Positions 11,744-20,600 of a stretch of DNA of 37,110 nt are shown in pieces (position 1 is the stretch's first letter; each line of letters opens with the position of its first letter). The notes beneath the pieces were generated by a model. That model was given only the letters and a program-made list of their open reading frames with translations. It did not search any database and was not told where the DNA came from. Origin of the DNA: a virus; the IMG/VR virus record IMGVR_UViG_3300009537_000071, positions 1 through 37,110 of that record, one strand, 5' to 3'. The position numbers and the translations under genes are program-made.

Positions 11744-12288
11744 TCCCCGTTCTCCTGTCCGATAATGGATTGCGCGCTGAACACCAGCGCGTCCGCCAGC
11801 GCCGCACAGGCCGGGTGCCGGCGCTCCTGAATCGTTGACCAGTTGTAGATGAACTCCGGCTCGACAATAATGGCCGGCCGCGCGGTCTGCGCCAGCAGCG
11901 CATCGGGGCCTTTGCTCTTGTCCATCTGATACCAGCCTTGCTTCGCGCCGCGCGATGGCGGAAAAATGCCGGCCAGCGCCTGCTGTACTATTTCCGCCGA
12001 GGCATGGCCGAGCAGTGAGCCCGGGCAATACAGGGTTTCGCTGCCGTGCTGGCGCTTGCTCTCGTCGCTGTTGAAATGGATCTCGCAAATCAGGCTGATA
12101 TTTTTCTGCGCGTTGATCCAGGCTATTTTTTCCGGCAGCCGGCCGGTGGGCACCATGTTCACCGGCGAGCGCCCGCGGATCAGGTTGGCGACTTCGGATG
12201 CCCACAGAATAGCCTCGTCGTATTCGTTGTGTCCGTTGTAGCTGGCGCCCTTGGCGAGCGGGTGATGGCCGGCGGAGATCAGGATCAT
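11740..12288 (-). CDS. Endolysin: N-acetylmuramoyl-L-alanine amidase
   Basis: A 182-residue amidase_3-fold enzyme starting MILISAGHHPLAKGASYNG; the start at 12288 removes a leader that overlaps the previous gene. Likely zinc and catalytic residues are His in SAGHH, Glu in HNEYDEA, His in CEIHFNS and Glu in IIVEPEFIYN. It cleaves the bond between MurNAc and L-Ala of peptidoglycan at lysis. It has no signal peptide, so it needs a holin; the candidate is two genes downstream. Confidence 0.85.
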   Translation of the reverse strand: MILISAGHHPLAKGASYNGHNEYDEAILWASEVANLIRGRSPVNMVPTGRLPEKIAWINAQKNISLICEIHFNSDESKRQHGSETLYCPGSLLGHASAEIVQQALAGIFPPSRGAKQGWYQMDKSKGPDALLAQTARPAIIVEPEFIYNWSTIQERRHPACAALADALVFSAQSIIGQENGE

Positions 12289-12298
12289 GGCGGCGCCC

Positions 12299-12619
12299 TC
12301 AAGCGGTCCGCACTTTGCAGGTGAGCGGAATTTCCCAGTGCCCGTCGAGCGTTCCATATACGGCATCCACGTGTGCCGTATATGCCGCGTCCGGCGTCAG
12401 CACCAGGTCCTTGTCGATCACCTTGCGGAACTTGCCGCTCGAGGCGGCGACATAGTCGAGCGCCAACGGGAATGTGATCCCCGCGACGGTGTTGCCGTCG
12501 GAATCCTTGATGGCGGTGAGGGTGACGCTGGCCGTGGCGTCGGCATAACCGGCGGCGGTGCTGTCTTTGAGTCCATCGACTTCGATCAGGTTGTCGTTCA
12601 GGTAGTACAGGATGCGCAT
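12299..12619 (-). CDS. Hypothetical virion-associated protein
   Basis: A 106-residue protein (MRILYYLNDNLIEVDGLKDS) rich in Ala, Thr and Asp with repeated beta-type segments. Located between the large LamG/repeat protein and the amidase. It resembles small tail or baseplate accessory proteins of siphophages in composition. No family is recognised. Confidence 0.6.
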   Translation of the reverse strand: MRILYYLNDNLIEVDGLKDSTAAGYADATASVTLTAIKDSDGNTVAGITFPLALDYVAASSGKFRKVIDKDLVLTPDAAYTAHVDAVYGTLDGHWEIPLTCKVRTA

Positions 12620-12629
12620 CGGTTCGTCC

Positions 12630-13937
12630 TCATGGGTTTATTTTTGCGCGGCCGGCCAGCGCCGCTTCGATGTTGAGCGTGGCCGCAACGGCGGCGGACA
12701 GGGAGGCGCGGCCGGCGAGTGCCGGCACGATGTTGAGCGTGGCCAGCAGCCGGGCATTGACCGGCGACGCTCCGGTCACCAACGCCAGCGCGATATCGAT
12801 CTCGGACACCTGGCCGATCGCGCGCGCCTTGTCGTGGCTGATCGCGATCGCGCTGTCGGACTCGATCACCTGATTGACCGCCATCAACCGAACCCGCGAA
12901 GCGCCGATCGCCATGTCGGACTCGACGGCCTGGCCGATCGCGGCGTTCTTGGCGCTTGCGATCTCAAACGCGACCGAAGTTTCGGTTGGTTGCCCGATCA
13001 CTATGGTTTTCGATCCAGACGTGGTAACCGGCTGCGCGGTATCGGCTTCCGTTGTCTGACTGACCGCCACACGCTTGGCGTGCGTGACGGCCTGCGCGGT
13101 ATCCGCCTCGACCGGCTGACCGATGGACAACGCCTTATGCGCCGTGACGGACTGCGCGGTGTCGGCCTCGATCGCCTGGCCTGCAGATTCAACCTTGCCG
13201 TGTGTGAGCGGCTGCGCGGTGTCGATTTCCGTTGCCTGGCCGATTTCAACAGCGCCGCCCCCACCCGCCGCCACCTGCACTCCATGCCATTTCGGGGTAA
13301 ACAGCGTGACGGGCGGACCGTTGTCGCGAGTCGCCCCGGTGACGGTTCCGGATAATCGGCTCGGGCCGTAGTCCGGCTCCGGGCTTTGCAGCCCGTCAAA
13401 CGGGGCGTGAAAGATAATCGACCCTGGCCGTATCCTGCGCGGATCAACGCCGCGCACCATCGCGGCAATCTCATCCACGGTTAATGCGGCTGACCACAAC
13501 GTGGGCAACGCTATCCGTCCATTGATTAACTCTGAATCGCTGCCGTTCTGTCCGAAGATGAGAGGTGCTGAATTTCCGCCGGGAAGGTTACCGGTAATGG
13601 CCCCGGTGGCCGTTTCCGTCCCGTCCTTGTACAAACGCAGTGTCGAGCCGTCATAGGTCGAAACACAAAGGTGCCAGACATCGGCGGTGAGAGCCCCGTA
13701 GCTTCTGTTCTTAAAAGAAGATGTCGTCCACAGGTTCGATCCATAATCATTTGAAGCTGTGCCTTTTAACTGTAGCGGGGTGAAGTGTCCGTCCTTCCGG
13801 AAGTAATCCTCATCGTTGGAGCGCTTTGCGGTCTTGTAAACCCATACCGCTGCCGAAACTGCGGGAAGGTCGTCAAGGATGCTCGTACTTCCGAACGATA
13901 TGCTGTTGTTCCCGGTGTTCGGAAAGTACCTGGACAT
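12630..13937 (-). CDS. LamG-domain protein with eight 20-residue repeats (fibre-like)
   Basis: A 435-residue protein. Residues 1-170 form a LamG/concanavalin-like jellyroll (WHLCVSTYDGSTLRLYKDGT, then LPTLWSAALTVDEIAAM), a carbohydrate-binding fold. Residues about 229-388 are eight tandem units near 20 residues with consensus IGQ-x-x-E-x-DTA-Q-x-V-T-x-x-K. Then come two copies of ATLNI(V/E)-x-ALAGRA. There is no signal peptide. It is probably a virion appendage or receptor-binding accessory rather than an enzyme. The repeats would form an elongated stalk; this is inferred from periodicity. Confidence 0.75.
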   Translation of the reverse strand: MSRYFPNTGNNSISFGSTSILDDLPAVSAAVWVYKTAKRSNDEDYFRKDGHFTPLQLKGTASNDYGSNLWTTSSFKNRSYGALTADVWHLCVSTYDGSTLRLYKDGTETATGAITGNLPGGNSAPLIFGQNGSDSELINGRIALPTLWSAALTVDEIAAMVRGVDPRRIRPGSIIFHAPFDGLQSPEPDYGPSRLSGTVTGATRDNGPPVTLFTPKWHGVQVAAGGGGAVEIGQATEIDTAQPLTHGKVESAGQAIEADTAQSVTAHKALSIGQPVEADTAQAVTHAKRVAVSQTTEADTAQPVTTSGSKTIVIGQPTETSVAFEIASAKNAAIGQAVESDMAIGASRVRLMAVNQVIESDSAIAISHDKARAIGQVSEIDIALALVTGASPVNARLLATLNIVPALAGRASLSAAVAATLNIEAALAGRAKINP

Positions 13938-13938
13938 C

Positions 13939-14217
13939 TTAAATCATTCCTGTTTCTTTCATTGCCCACAGCATCAGGACCATTGCCTTCTGCTGCGCGG
14001 TGCTGGCTCCCTTGAAGGGTTGCGGAATTGCCGCGATCAGGTTCTGCTTGACCGTTTTTACCGGGTCAAAAGCGGCGGGCAACAAGTCCATCGCATCGTC
14101 GATGGCACCAACCGCCGCCAGCAGGTCGTCGTGATTCAGGTCGGCGGTGGCCAGGCTGTACATCTCCCGTGCAAGCCTGCGGGCTACGTCGGCCTTCTGT
14201 TCTGCTGTCTGTGCCAT
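13939..14217 (-). CDS. Small helical hypothetical protein
   Basis: A 92-residue alpha-helical protein (EQKADVARRLAREMYSLATA, MLWAMKETGMI). It starts 3 bases after the upstream gene and lies 1 base before the LamG/repeat gene. It could be a chaperone for a neighbouring fibre, but nothing specific is visible. Confidence 0.6.
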   Translation of the reverse strand: MAQTAEQKADVARRLAREMYSLATADLNHDDLLAAVGAIDDAMDLLPAAFDPVKTVKQNLIAAIPQPFKGASTAQQKAMVLMLWAMKETGMI

Positions 14218-14220
14218 GTG

Positions 14221-14706
14221 CTACTCCCAGATGATTGATGCGATCCATGTGCTCACGGCAGCGAGCGTCCACGAGGCCGTTTCAAATACCAGGTCCATGA
14301 CCACGATTTCGCCGGCCACCAGCGTGTCGGCGTCGAGCGTGACCTTGATTTCCTTGTACTGATCGTTATCGCCCGTTGACCAGGCGACGGTCTGGACACC
14401 TTCCGCCACCGGCGTGGCGCTCGACGGATTTTCCTCGACCGCCACACTCACCCACTTCGGATTGACCTTGGCGTTACCGCTGGTGGCGTTCGCCAGCGCC
14501 AACAGGCGCAGCTTGCCGGTGCCGGTCGGCAACGTCGGCGGCATCTGGAAGCGCAGGCGCCAGGTGCTGTCCGCGCCCACTGATGCCTCCACACCCATGC
14601 CTTCGTCGTGCTTGCTGTTCGCACCGGCGCCTTCGTGGAAGTTCGGGAATACTCTGCCAGCCGTTGCCGGGTAGGCACTGTTTGGAAATATAGGTCCGCC
14701 TGGCAT
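14221..14706 (-). CDS. Beta-rich hypothetical structural protein
   Basis: A 161-residue protein (TWRLRFQMPPTLPTGTGKLR, VKVTLDADT-type strands) with sandwich-like strand spacing and no signal peptide. It sits among fibre and tail accessory genes and is probably virion-associated. No family is recognised. Confidence 0.6.
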   Translation of the reverse strand: MPGGPIFPNSAYPATAGRVFPNFHEGAGANSKHDEGMGVEASVGADSTWRLRFQMPPTLPTGTGKLRLLALANATSGNAKVNPKWVSVAVEENPSSATPVAEGVQTVAWSTGDNDQYKEIKVTLDADTLVAGEIVVMDLVFETASWTLAAVSTWIASIIWE

Positions 14707-14723
14707 ATTGTTCTCCTGATAAA

Positions 14724-14933
14724 TTATCCAGCATGTTTTCTGGTTGAAATCACGGCTAGCGCGATGCCGTTGCCGTTGTCCTTCCAGCCGCCGCGCGTGC
14801 GCAGTCCGAACCGTTGCAGCACGTAGGATCGGTTGCCCTGATGTACGCGCCGCACCGTCAGGGTGAACATCCCGCCGGATACGACGAGCAGCCTGTTCTT
14901 TTTGTAGTAGTGACCCACGAGCTTCGCGGGCAT
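14724..14933 (-). CDS. Small basic hypothetical protein
   Basis: A 69-residue beta-rich, basic protein (KNRLLVVSGGMFTLTVRRVH, QRFGLRTRGGWKDNGNG). It begins 2 bases after the upstream gene's stop. Function unknown. Confidence 0.55.
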   Translation of the reverse strand: MPAKLVGHYYKKNRLLVVSGGMFTLTVRRVHQGNRSYVLQRFGLRTRGGWKDNGNGIALAVISTRKHAG

Positions 14934-14935
14934 GG

Positions 14936-15184
14936 CTAGCTGCTCACCGCTTCCAGCGCGCCCATCGTGGCCTGCGGCGTGGCGCGGCAGTTGCCGGCCA
15001 GGTCGCGCGCGGCGAGCCGTGTTTCATCACAGTTGCCGGGAGTGGTGCCGGGTGACGTGGGCGCATTCGCGGTTTTCGAGCCGCAGGCGACAATGCCGAT
15101 CCCGATCACCAGTAGGGCGGTGGATAACAACGTGACGGCCCACAACCAGCGCCAATCGCGGCGGACCTGCTGGCGCGGCGCCAC
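14936..15184 (-). CDS. Small membrane-anchored protein
   Basis: An 82-residue protein from GTG 15184, 6 bases after the upstream stop. It has one strong hydrophobic segment (WLWAVTLLSTALLVIGIGIV) followed by ACGSK, which could be read as a lipobox. The remainder is Thr/Ala-rich and contains CDET and NCRAT cysteines that could form a disulfide. It is located between structural genes; the role is unknown. Confidence 0.55.
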   Translation of the reverse strand: MAPRQQVRRDWRWLWAVTLLSTALLVIGIGIVACGSKTANAPTSPGTTPGNCDETRLAARDLAGNCRATPQATMGALEAVSS

Positions 15185-15190
15185 GCGCGG

Positions 15191-15664
15191 TTATGCCGCC
15201 CGGTAGAATCCGGCGGCAGCGATTTGCACGGTGATATCGGAACCGTCCGGCGTCACCACGAAATCGTGCTGGGTCATCGGCACGATGTTGGCATCGGTGC
15301 CGCCGGTGGTGTCGGAGTCGTAGCACACCAGCAGATCGTTCCAGCCATCCCCGGCGGCGACCGCCGTCCAGGTCTGGTCGGGGATGTCGAGGTCCACGCG
15401 GTCGTTGGTGTCGTCCGGCGCGAAGGCCACGATGTCGGCGTCGGTGAGCACCTTGCGCGCATAGCCGCTGTTGGCGACCTCGTTGGTGGTGCCGGACACC
15501 ACGTCGGCCAGCGTGTCCTTGTCCTTGAGCGCGGCGTCGGACTCGATGCCGGCGGTGGCCAGCACAACGAGGACCAGCGCCGAGTTGGCCGGGTCGTTGT
15601 TGTCGACACGGTTGTAGAGCTCGGCCACACGGCCGAGGGCGATGTTGAGTATCTGGTCGGCCAT
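15191..15664 (-). CDS. Hypothetical phage structural protein
   Basis: A 157-residue acidic protein (ADQILNIALGRVAELYNRVD, then DRVDLDIPDQTWTAVAAGDG) with a helical N-terminus and beta-rich C-terminus. Its ATG overlaps the upstream stop (TAATG). Proteins of this form are common in the tail/fibre blocks of siphophages. No enzymatic motif. Confidence 0.65.
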   Translation of the reverse strand: MADQILNIALGRVAELYNRVDNNDPANSALVLVVLATAGIESDAALKDKDTLADVVSGTTNEVANSGYARKVLTDADIVAFAPDDTNDRVDLDIPDQTWTAVAAGDGWNDLLVCYDSDTTGGTDANIVPMTQHDFVVTPDGSDITVQIAAAGFYRAA

Positions 15665-16182
15665 TAGTTGCCCCCCGTGGCGTGCGCGCGTTTACCGGAT
15701 CCCGCCGCCTTGCGCAGCGGGAATTGTGGCGGCTTCGCCGGGTTTTTCATGCGCAGCCGATCGTGCTGCGCATCGTCCAGCACGCACTCGTAATGGTTGA
15801 GCTTCACATATCCGGCCGGGTTGGCCGGATCCGGGCTGGTGGCGTCGGGATGCTCGGCGGCGATATGGATGCGCGCCAGCGCGCCCTTTTCGTCGTCCGG
15901 CAGTTTTACGCCACAGTGCAGACAGTAGCGGCCAGGCTCGCGCAGCACCTTGTAGCGCAGATCCTCGGGGGCGACGTGCAGGGTGATCGTGTCGTCCTTG
16001 ATCGTGAGCCATTTGTTTTGCAGCGCGTCGGCCACAAAATCAGGGGAGAAATTCTGGCCCGGCGTGACGCCGGTATCCGCCACGGATACAAAATCGAGCG
16101 GCGGCGGGTTGCTGCAGTTGCCCTTGGCGTCGACCTGCTTTTCCCAGTTTTCGGGGGTCTTGTAAAATCGCTTTAAGCGCAT
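15664..16182 (-). CDS. Hypothetical protein with CxxC
   Basis: A 172-residue protein; ATG 16182 has AAGGAAC upstream, and the longer frame to 16428 crosses the lipoprotein start region. It contains RYCLHCGVKLPDDEKG and later HIAAEHPD, which could bind zinc, and a Pro/Lys-rich C-terminus. It is the first leftward gene after the rightward lipoprotein insertion, and a copy of the 43-base element lies 51 bases upstream. Confidence 0.65.
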   Translation of the reverse strand: MRLKRFYKTPENWEKQVDAKGNCSNPPPLDFVSVADTGVTPGQNFSPDFVADALQNKWLTIKDDTITLHVAPEDLRYKVLREPGRYCLHCGVKLPDDEKGALARIHIAAEHPDATSPDPANPAGYVKLNHYECVLDDAQHDRLRMKNPAKPPQFPLRKAAGSGKRAHATGGN

Positions 16183-16233
16183 GTTGTTCCTTCGCCTCGC
16201 CGGCCTGAGTGGGTGCGGTGGTTGTGCCCGTTG

Positions 16234-16276
16234 AGGATGGCGAGAACCGGACGACAAAACTAGAAAAAAAACGTCG
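16234..16276. repeat. 43-base repeated element (copy A)
   Basis: AGGATGGCG, six variable bases, then a 28-base exact block running from GGACGACAAAACTAG through eight A to CGTCG. The same arrangement occurs at 33171-33213. Copy A sits between the divergent lipoprotein (16325 +) and the leftward gene starting at 16182. It contains GACG/CGTC dyad ends around the A-rich tract. It may be a regulator-binding or promoter element. No intrinsic terminator stem is present. Confidence 0.75.
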
Positions 16277-16324
16277 TGCGGACTGGCGTGGTATGCTGAA
16301 AATCGACCACGGGAGGGCAAGCAG

Positions 16325-16729
16325 ATGATCAGGATTATTTCGGCGATGGCGGTGTTCACGCTGGCCGGCTGCGCCACACCGGCCGGGCAGCTGACGGATG
16401 CGGATTTTTCGTGGGAGCAGGAGACCATCGGCGCCGACCCGGCCGAGATTCACGGACGGCTATTGGCCGGGTTCCGGTCCTGCGACGTGGGGGTTGCGGA
16501 GTGTGTTGTGACCGACCGCGCGCAGCGCGTGGTGTGCGATGTTTATGCCGCCGGCGGCATCGGCATCCGCAAGTCGAACATCGTCATCGGACGGATCCGC
16601 GTGGAGGCGCTCAATGCCGACACCAGCCGCGTGCGCGCCGGCCTGCAGCCGGTGTTCCGGCGTTCGTGGGACAAACGCATCCCGAGCTGGCTGGGGTTTG
16701 CGGGCGGCAACACAGCCTGCATCGATTGA
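16325..16729 (+). CDS. Lipoprotein gene inserted against the late operon (moron-like)
   Basis: A 134-residue lipoprotein: MIRIISAMAVFTLAGCATPA has a lipobox LAGC with Cys16. The mature part is beta-rich with two further cysteines (RSCDVGVAEC) and ends NTACID. It is read rightward within a leftward late block, has its own GGGAGGG ribosome site and stops 4 bases before the convergent stop of the tail fibre gene. This is the pattern of a phage moron expressed from the prophage, often superinfection exclusion or surface modification. That role is inferred. Confidence 0.8.
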   Translation: MIRIISAMAVFTLAGCATPAGQLTDADFSWEQETIGADPAEIHGRLLAGFRSCDVGVAECVVTDRAQRVVCDVYAAGGIGIRKSNIVIGRIRVEALNADTSRVRAGLQPVFRRSWDKRIPSWLGFAGGNTACID

Positions 16730-16733
16730 ACTA

Positions 16734-17669
16734 TTAGCCGCCCTTCAATACCATGGCGTGCAACTGGCCGAAGTTAGTGGCCACGCTGCCATCTATCGTA
16801 ACACCGTAAAGTTTCAGCACCAGCGTACCGCTGCCGGTGACTTTAATGATGCCGCTCACGTTTCCCCATTCATTAATTGGCCACGGTGCATATAGAGAGG
16901 CGGCGGTATCTGCGATGATTATGGTGGCTGTTCCTGAGTCCTTGGCACACCTAATACTGCCGGGTGTTACTGCGCCGGCTGTTAAGGCTATCCCCGTGAC
17001 CATAATGCGATCGCCGGCCACCACGCTGCCGAGGTCCACGGTGGTGACCGTGTCCGGCATGGCGACTGAACCGGTGTTTCTGTTGGCCACATCGGCACGC
17101 AGCAGGAATCCAAGCGCAGGCCCATCCAGCGATCCATTCGGCACGCTGTTCAAAACGGCCAAGGCACCGAGGCCGAGCGTGGTCCGGGCGGCGGCGGCGG
17201 TGGCATCATCCAGTAATGTGCGGATATAAGTGCTTATTTTTGGCGACAACGGCGCGCGCTCGTCGGTGAGCATGGCGTTGGTGATGCTGGCGCTGGAAGT
17301 CTGCAACAACACCTGCGCCACCGCCTGAAAGCCGTCGGTTATCGCCGGCGCGGTGGGGCTGGCCGCTTCGGCGCCGGCAATCACGCTCACGGCGCCGCTG
17401 TCCACGTTCAAGACAATACGGTCGATGCGCGGGTTGGTGGTAGGCGCGGTGATGGTGGCCGTGTCCTGCGCCGCCACATGCAGCACATTACTGCCGATCG
17501 AGAGTCTCCCGGCGTCCACGCGCACCGTCATGTCCGGCGTGGCCTGTTCGTGCGCGGCGAAAGCGGCGCCTATTTCTGCCAGCACTGCAATCGCGGCGTC
17601 GATGTTGGCCGGGTACTGCGTGCCGCTCTGGCTGGGGTAGTCCGGCTGGGCAAATTGTTTAACGGTCAT
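16734..17669 (-). CDS. Tail fibre or tail-tip accessory protein
   Basis: A 311-residue protein from ATG 17669, 2 bases before the upstream stop. The N-terminal half is of the type found downstream of J-like proteins (IDAAIAVLAEIGAAFAAHEQ, DTATITAPTTNPRIDRIVLN, VDSGAVSVIAG). The middle has the RTTLGLGALAVLNSV motif common in phage fibre repeats. The C-terminal domain is beta-rich. It probably forms a virion fibre that contacts the host surface. No catalytic motif is visible. Confidence 0.75.
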   Translation of the reverse strand: MTVKQFAQPDYPSQSGTQYPANIDAAIAVLAEIGAAFAAHEQATPDMTVRVDAGRLSIGSNVLHVAAQDTATITAPTTNPRIDRIVLNVDSGAVSVIAGAEAASPTAPAITDGFQAVAQVLLQTSSASITNAMLTDERAPLSPKISTYIRTLLDDATAAAARTTLGLGALAVLNSVPNGSLDGPALGFLLRADVANRNTGSVAMPDTVTTVDLGSVVAGDRIMVTGIALTAGAVTPGSIRCAKDSGTATIIIADTAASLYAPWPINEWGNVSGIIKVTGSGTLVLKLYGVTIDGSVATNFGQLHAMVLKGG

Positions 17670-17670
17670 A

Positions 17671-20600
17671 TCAGACTCCTCGGGCTTTCCAGTTGAAGGT
17701 TTCGCCTGTGGCCACGGCCCCGGCCAGGGTGTAGAGAAACGCACGGAAGCCGGTGGTGGTTTCCAGGTCGTGCGCCGGAATCAGGGCGCTGCCGCCGGCG
17801 GCGTCCACTTCGATGTACGGCACGTTGTGGAACGGCAGCGGGAACACGATGGTGGTGCCGCCCGCGCCCATGACGCCGGTGCCGGATTGCTCGAACTCGA
17901 TCTGGTCCACCACCGGGGTGAAGGTTTGCAGAAACCCGACCTGGCCGGCGGTGTTGTTCATCACCAGCCGGTGCTTGAAGTGGCGGGCATTGCGCTGGCC
18001 GATGGACCACGGCTCGAAGCCGTCGTAGCCATTGGCCGCCATGCGGTAGTCCAGCTCGGTGTGAAAATCCAGCGCGCCGCTCTGGCCGCGCCCGAGCGCG
18101 GCAGCACTATCCGACCACACCCGCGCGTCGTCGTCGAAGCCGATATCGATCTCCGGCGCCTCGTACACCGATACCGCGTGCGGAAAGGGCACGAACTGCT
18201 CGAACAGTTCGGCCTTGCTGTGGGCGCTGGCGAGCTTGGTGCTGTCGGGGATCAGGACGCCGGTGTGGTGTTTGACAAAACCGCGCGATCGCACACCTTT
18301 AATCCAGGCAGGTCCGGTGCCAACCGATACCGCATCGTTGCCATTGCCGCTCAAATCAGTGATTGTCGCGCCTACCCCTGCATTAAAAGCATACTGAGCA
18401 ACCAGGCCAGCGCGGATGTCGTAGAACTTGGAACGCTGTAAAACCTCTGCGGCTGTCAGCGCGCGATTATAGATGCGCACTTCGCTTGCTTTTGCCCCCG
18501 CTCCAGACCCAATGGCAACATCGTAAGCTGTGTCCAGTACAATGCCGGAGCGCACAGCGCTTGCCACCTCAACACCATTCATGTAAACCCGAATAGTGGT
18601 GCCGTCATAGGTTCCTGCCATGTGGCAGTACAGGCCGACCTTCAGTGTTCCGGCAGGTGATGGGCTGCCGTATTGACCGCCACCATCACCCACACCAAAC
18701 ATTAATTGTCCGCTAGCAGTGGCGAGCAACAGCCACCCATTGTTAACCCAGTTGTTGTTAACGTAATTGTTCCAGTTGTGCAGTTCATCAATCGTGCCGC
18801 GCCACTCAACGGTGACCTCCGTGCTGCTAAGTCCGACGACCGGTGATGTCGCTGCGAGATACCCTGCACCGCCGGCGTCAAATTGCAGCGCGTAGGAATC
18901 CCAACTCGGCGCCTGCGGCGCCGACACGATGATGTCCTGAAAATTCGTCACCGTGATGTCGTCATACGCAGCATTCACCGACTGATTACCGGAGCTGTCC
19001 TGCGCCTTGATGCCGACGCGCCAGCTGCCGGGCGGCAGCTTGGTGGTGGTGAAGCTGGTGCCGGCCTCGGCCACGGTGAGCGGCTGCATGGCATCGAACA
19101 CCGCGCCGGGATTGCCGTAGCGCAGGTCGTAGATCACCACGTCCACGTCCGGCACCTCGTCCCAGTCAGCGGTGATGGTGTTGCCGTTTTGCGCGACGTT
19201 GAGGCTGGCCACGTCGGCCGGCGGCAGGTCCTTGCCGAGAATGGTGTAAGTCGTGATGGCGATGCCGGAAGCGCCGACCCGGCCGAAGTAATTGAACACC
19301 GACACCTCGATCTGCACGCGCCCGGATACCGGCCCCTGAAAATCGAACGCGCGCCGGTCGGTGGTGCCAAGGTCCTCGAACGGACCGAACCCGGAACGCA
19401 GCGAGTCCTCGTAAGCGGCGCGGATGCGCGCCCCGCCGCTGGTGCCAGTGACATCCCACGCCAGCGCGATGCGCGTGGCGAACCCGGAGCCGATACGGAT
19501 CAGCGTGTCGCTGATGGTCAGGTTGGCGATGCCCGGCGTCGCGCCGGCGCTGGCCGGCGGGGCAACGTAGGTATAGCTGTTGTTTTCGGCGGTGTAATAA
19601 TCCGGGTCCTCGTCGGTGGCGGCGATGCGCACGGCGTGCGCGCTGATCGGCTTGATGCTGGTGATTTTTACCTTTTTGCCGGGCGTCGGCTGCGGCGCGA
19701 AGAACCACAGATAATCAAGCGGCGGATGGTTGGCGTCGGCATCCGGCGCGCTCGGCAGCGGCGTGGCCAGGGTGATGGCGGACGCCTCGCCGGCCTGATA
19801 GTCCACGTCGTAGATGTCATAGCTGCCATCCGGAAAGCGCACGCCGAGATAGTGGCTGGCGGCGGGCGTAAACGGCACGGCGCGGTCGAGCACCAGCGCC
19901 GTGGTGCTGCCGGAAACCAGCCGCCCAGAATAGCCCCACTGCGTCAGGTCGTGCGACAACGTGACCACGTCGCCGTGACTCGCCACCTGCCCCTCCATGT
20001 CCGTTTCCCACGACACCACGCGCCGCCGATAGGCTTGTGCGGCGGCCAGCAGGTTGGCGGCCTTGGCGGCCATGGCCAGGTTGGTGCAGCCGAACAGCGA
20101 AACCGCCGCCTCGCGCGCCGGGGTGGTTACGCCCGGCACCGTGGCGCGCAGCGTGTCCGGCATCCAGCCGATGTCCGGGTTGATGAATTGCAGCACAATC
20201 TCATCCGCCAGGCGGCCGGTGATGTACTGCACGGCGAAGCTGTTGCGGCGGATGTTGCTCATGCCGAACACCGCCACGGACGGCTGCGCGGCGGCATCCC
20301 ATATTACGCCGAGCTTGCCGCTCGCCCACGTGGGCCGGGCGCGCCCGCAACGCGCGATGGCCATCAGCGTGTCGTTGCAGCTTTGCTGGGTGTCGATGAT
20401 GCCGTTGAAGGTCAGACTGTTGGCGTCGCAATACGCGCCCCACAGCTTGAGCGCATCGAGGTCGAGGCGTGCATCCGGCAACTGCGCACCGAACAGCGCT
20501 CGGCCGGCGGCGTCGGCCTTGCCGATGGCGAACCAGCGAAACCACCACGCCGGGTTGCCGGTGGCCTGCAGCGACCAGGCGCTGCCAGTCCACGCCTCGC

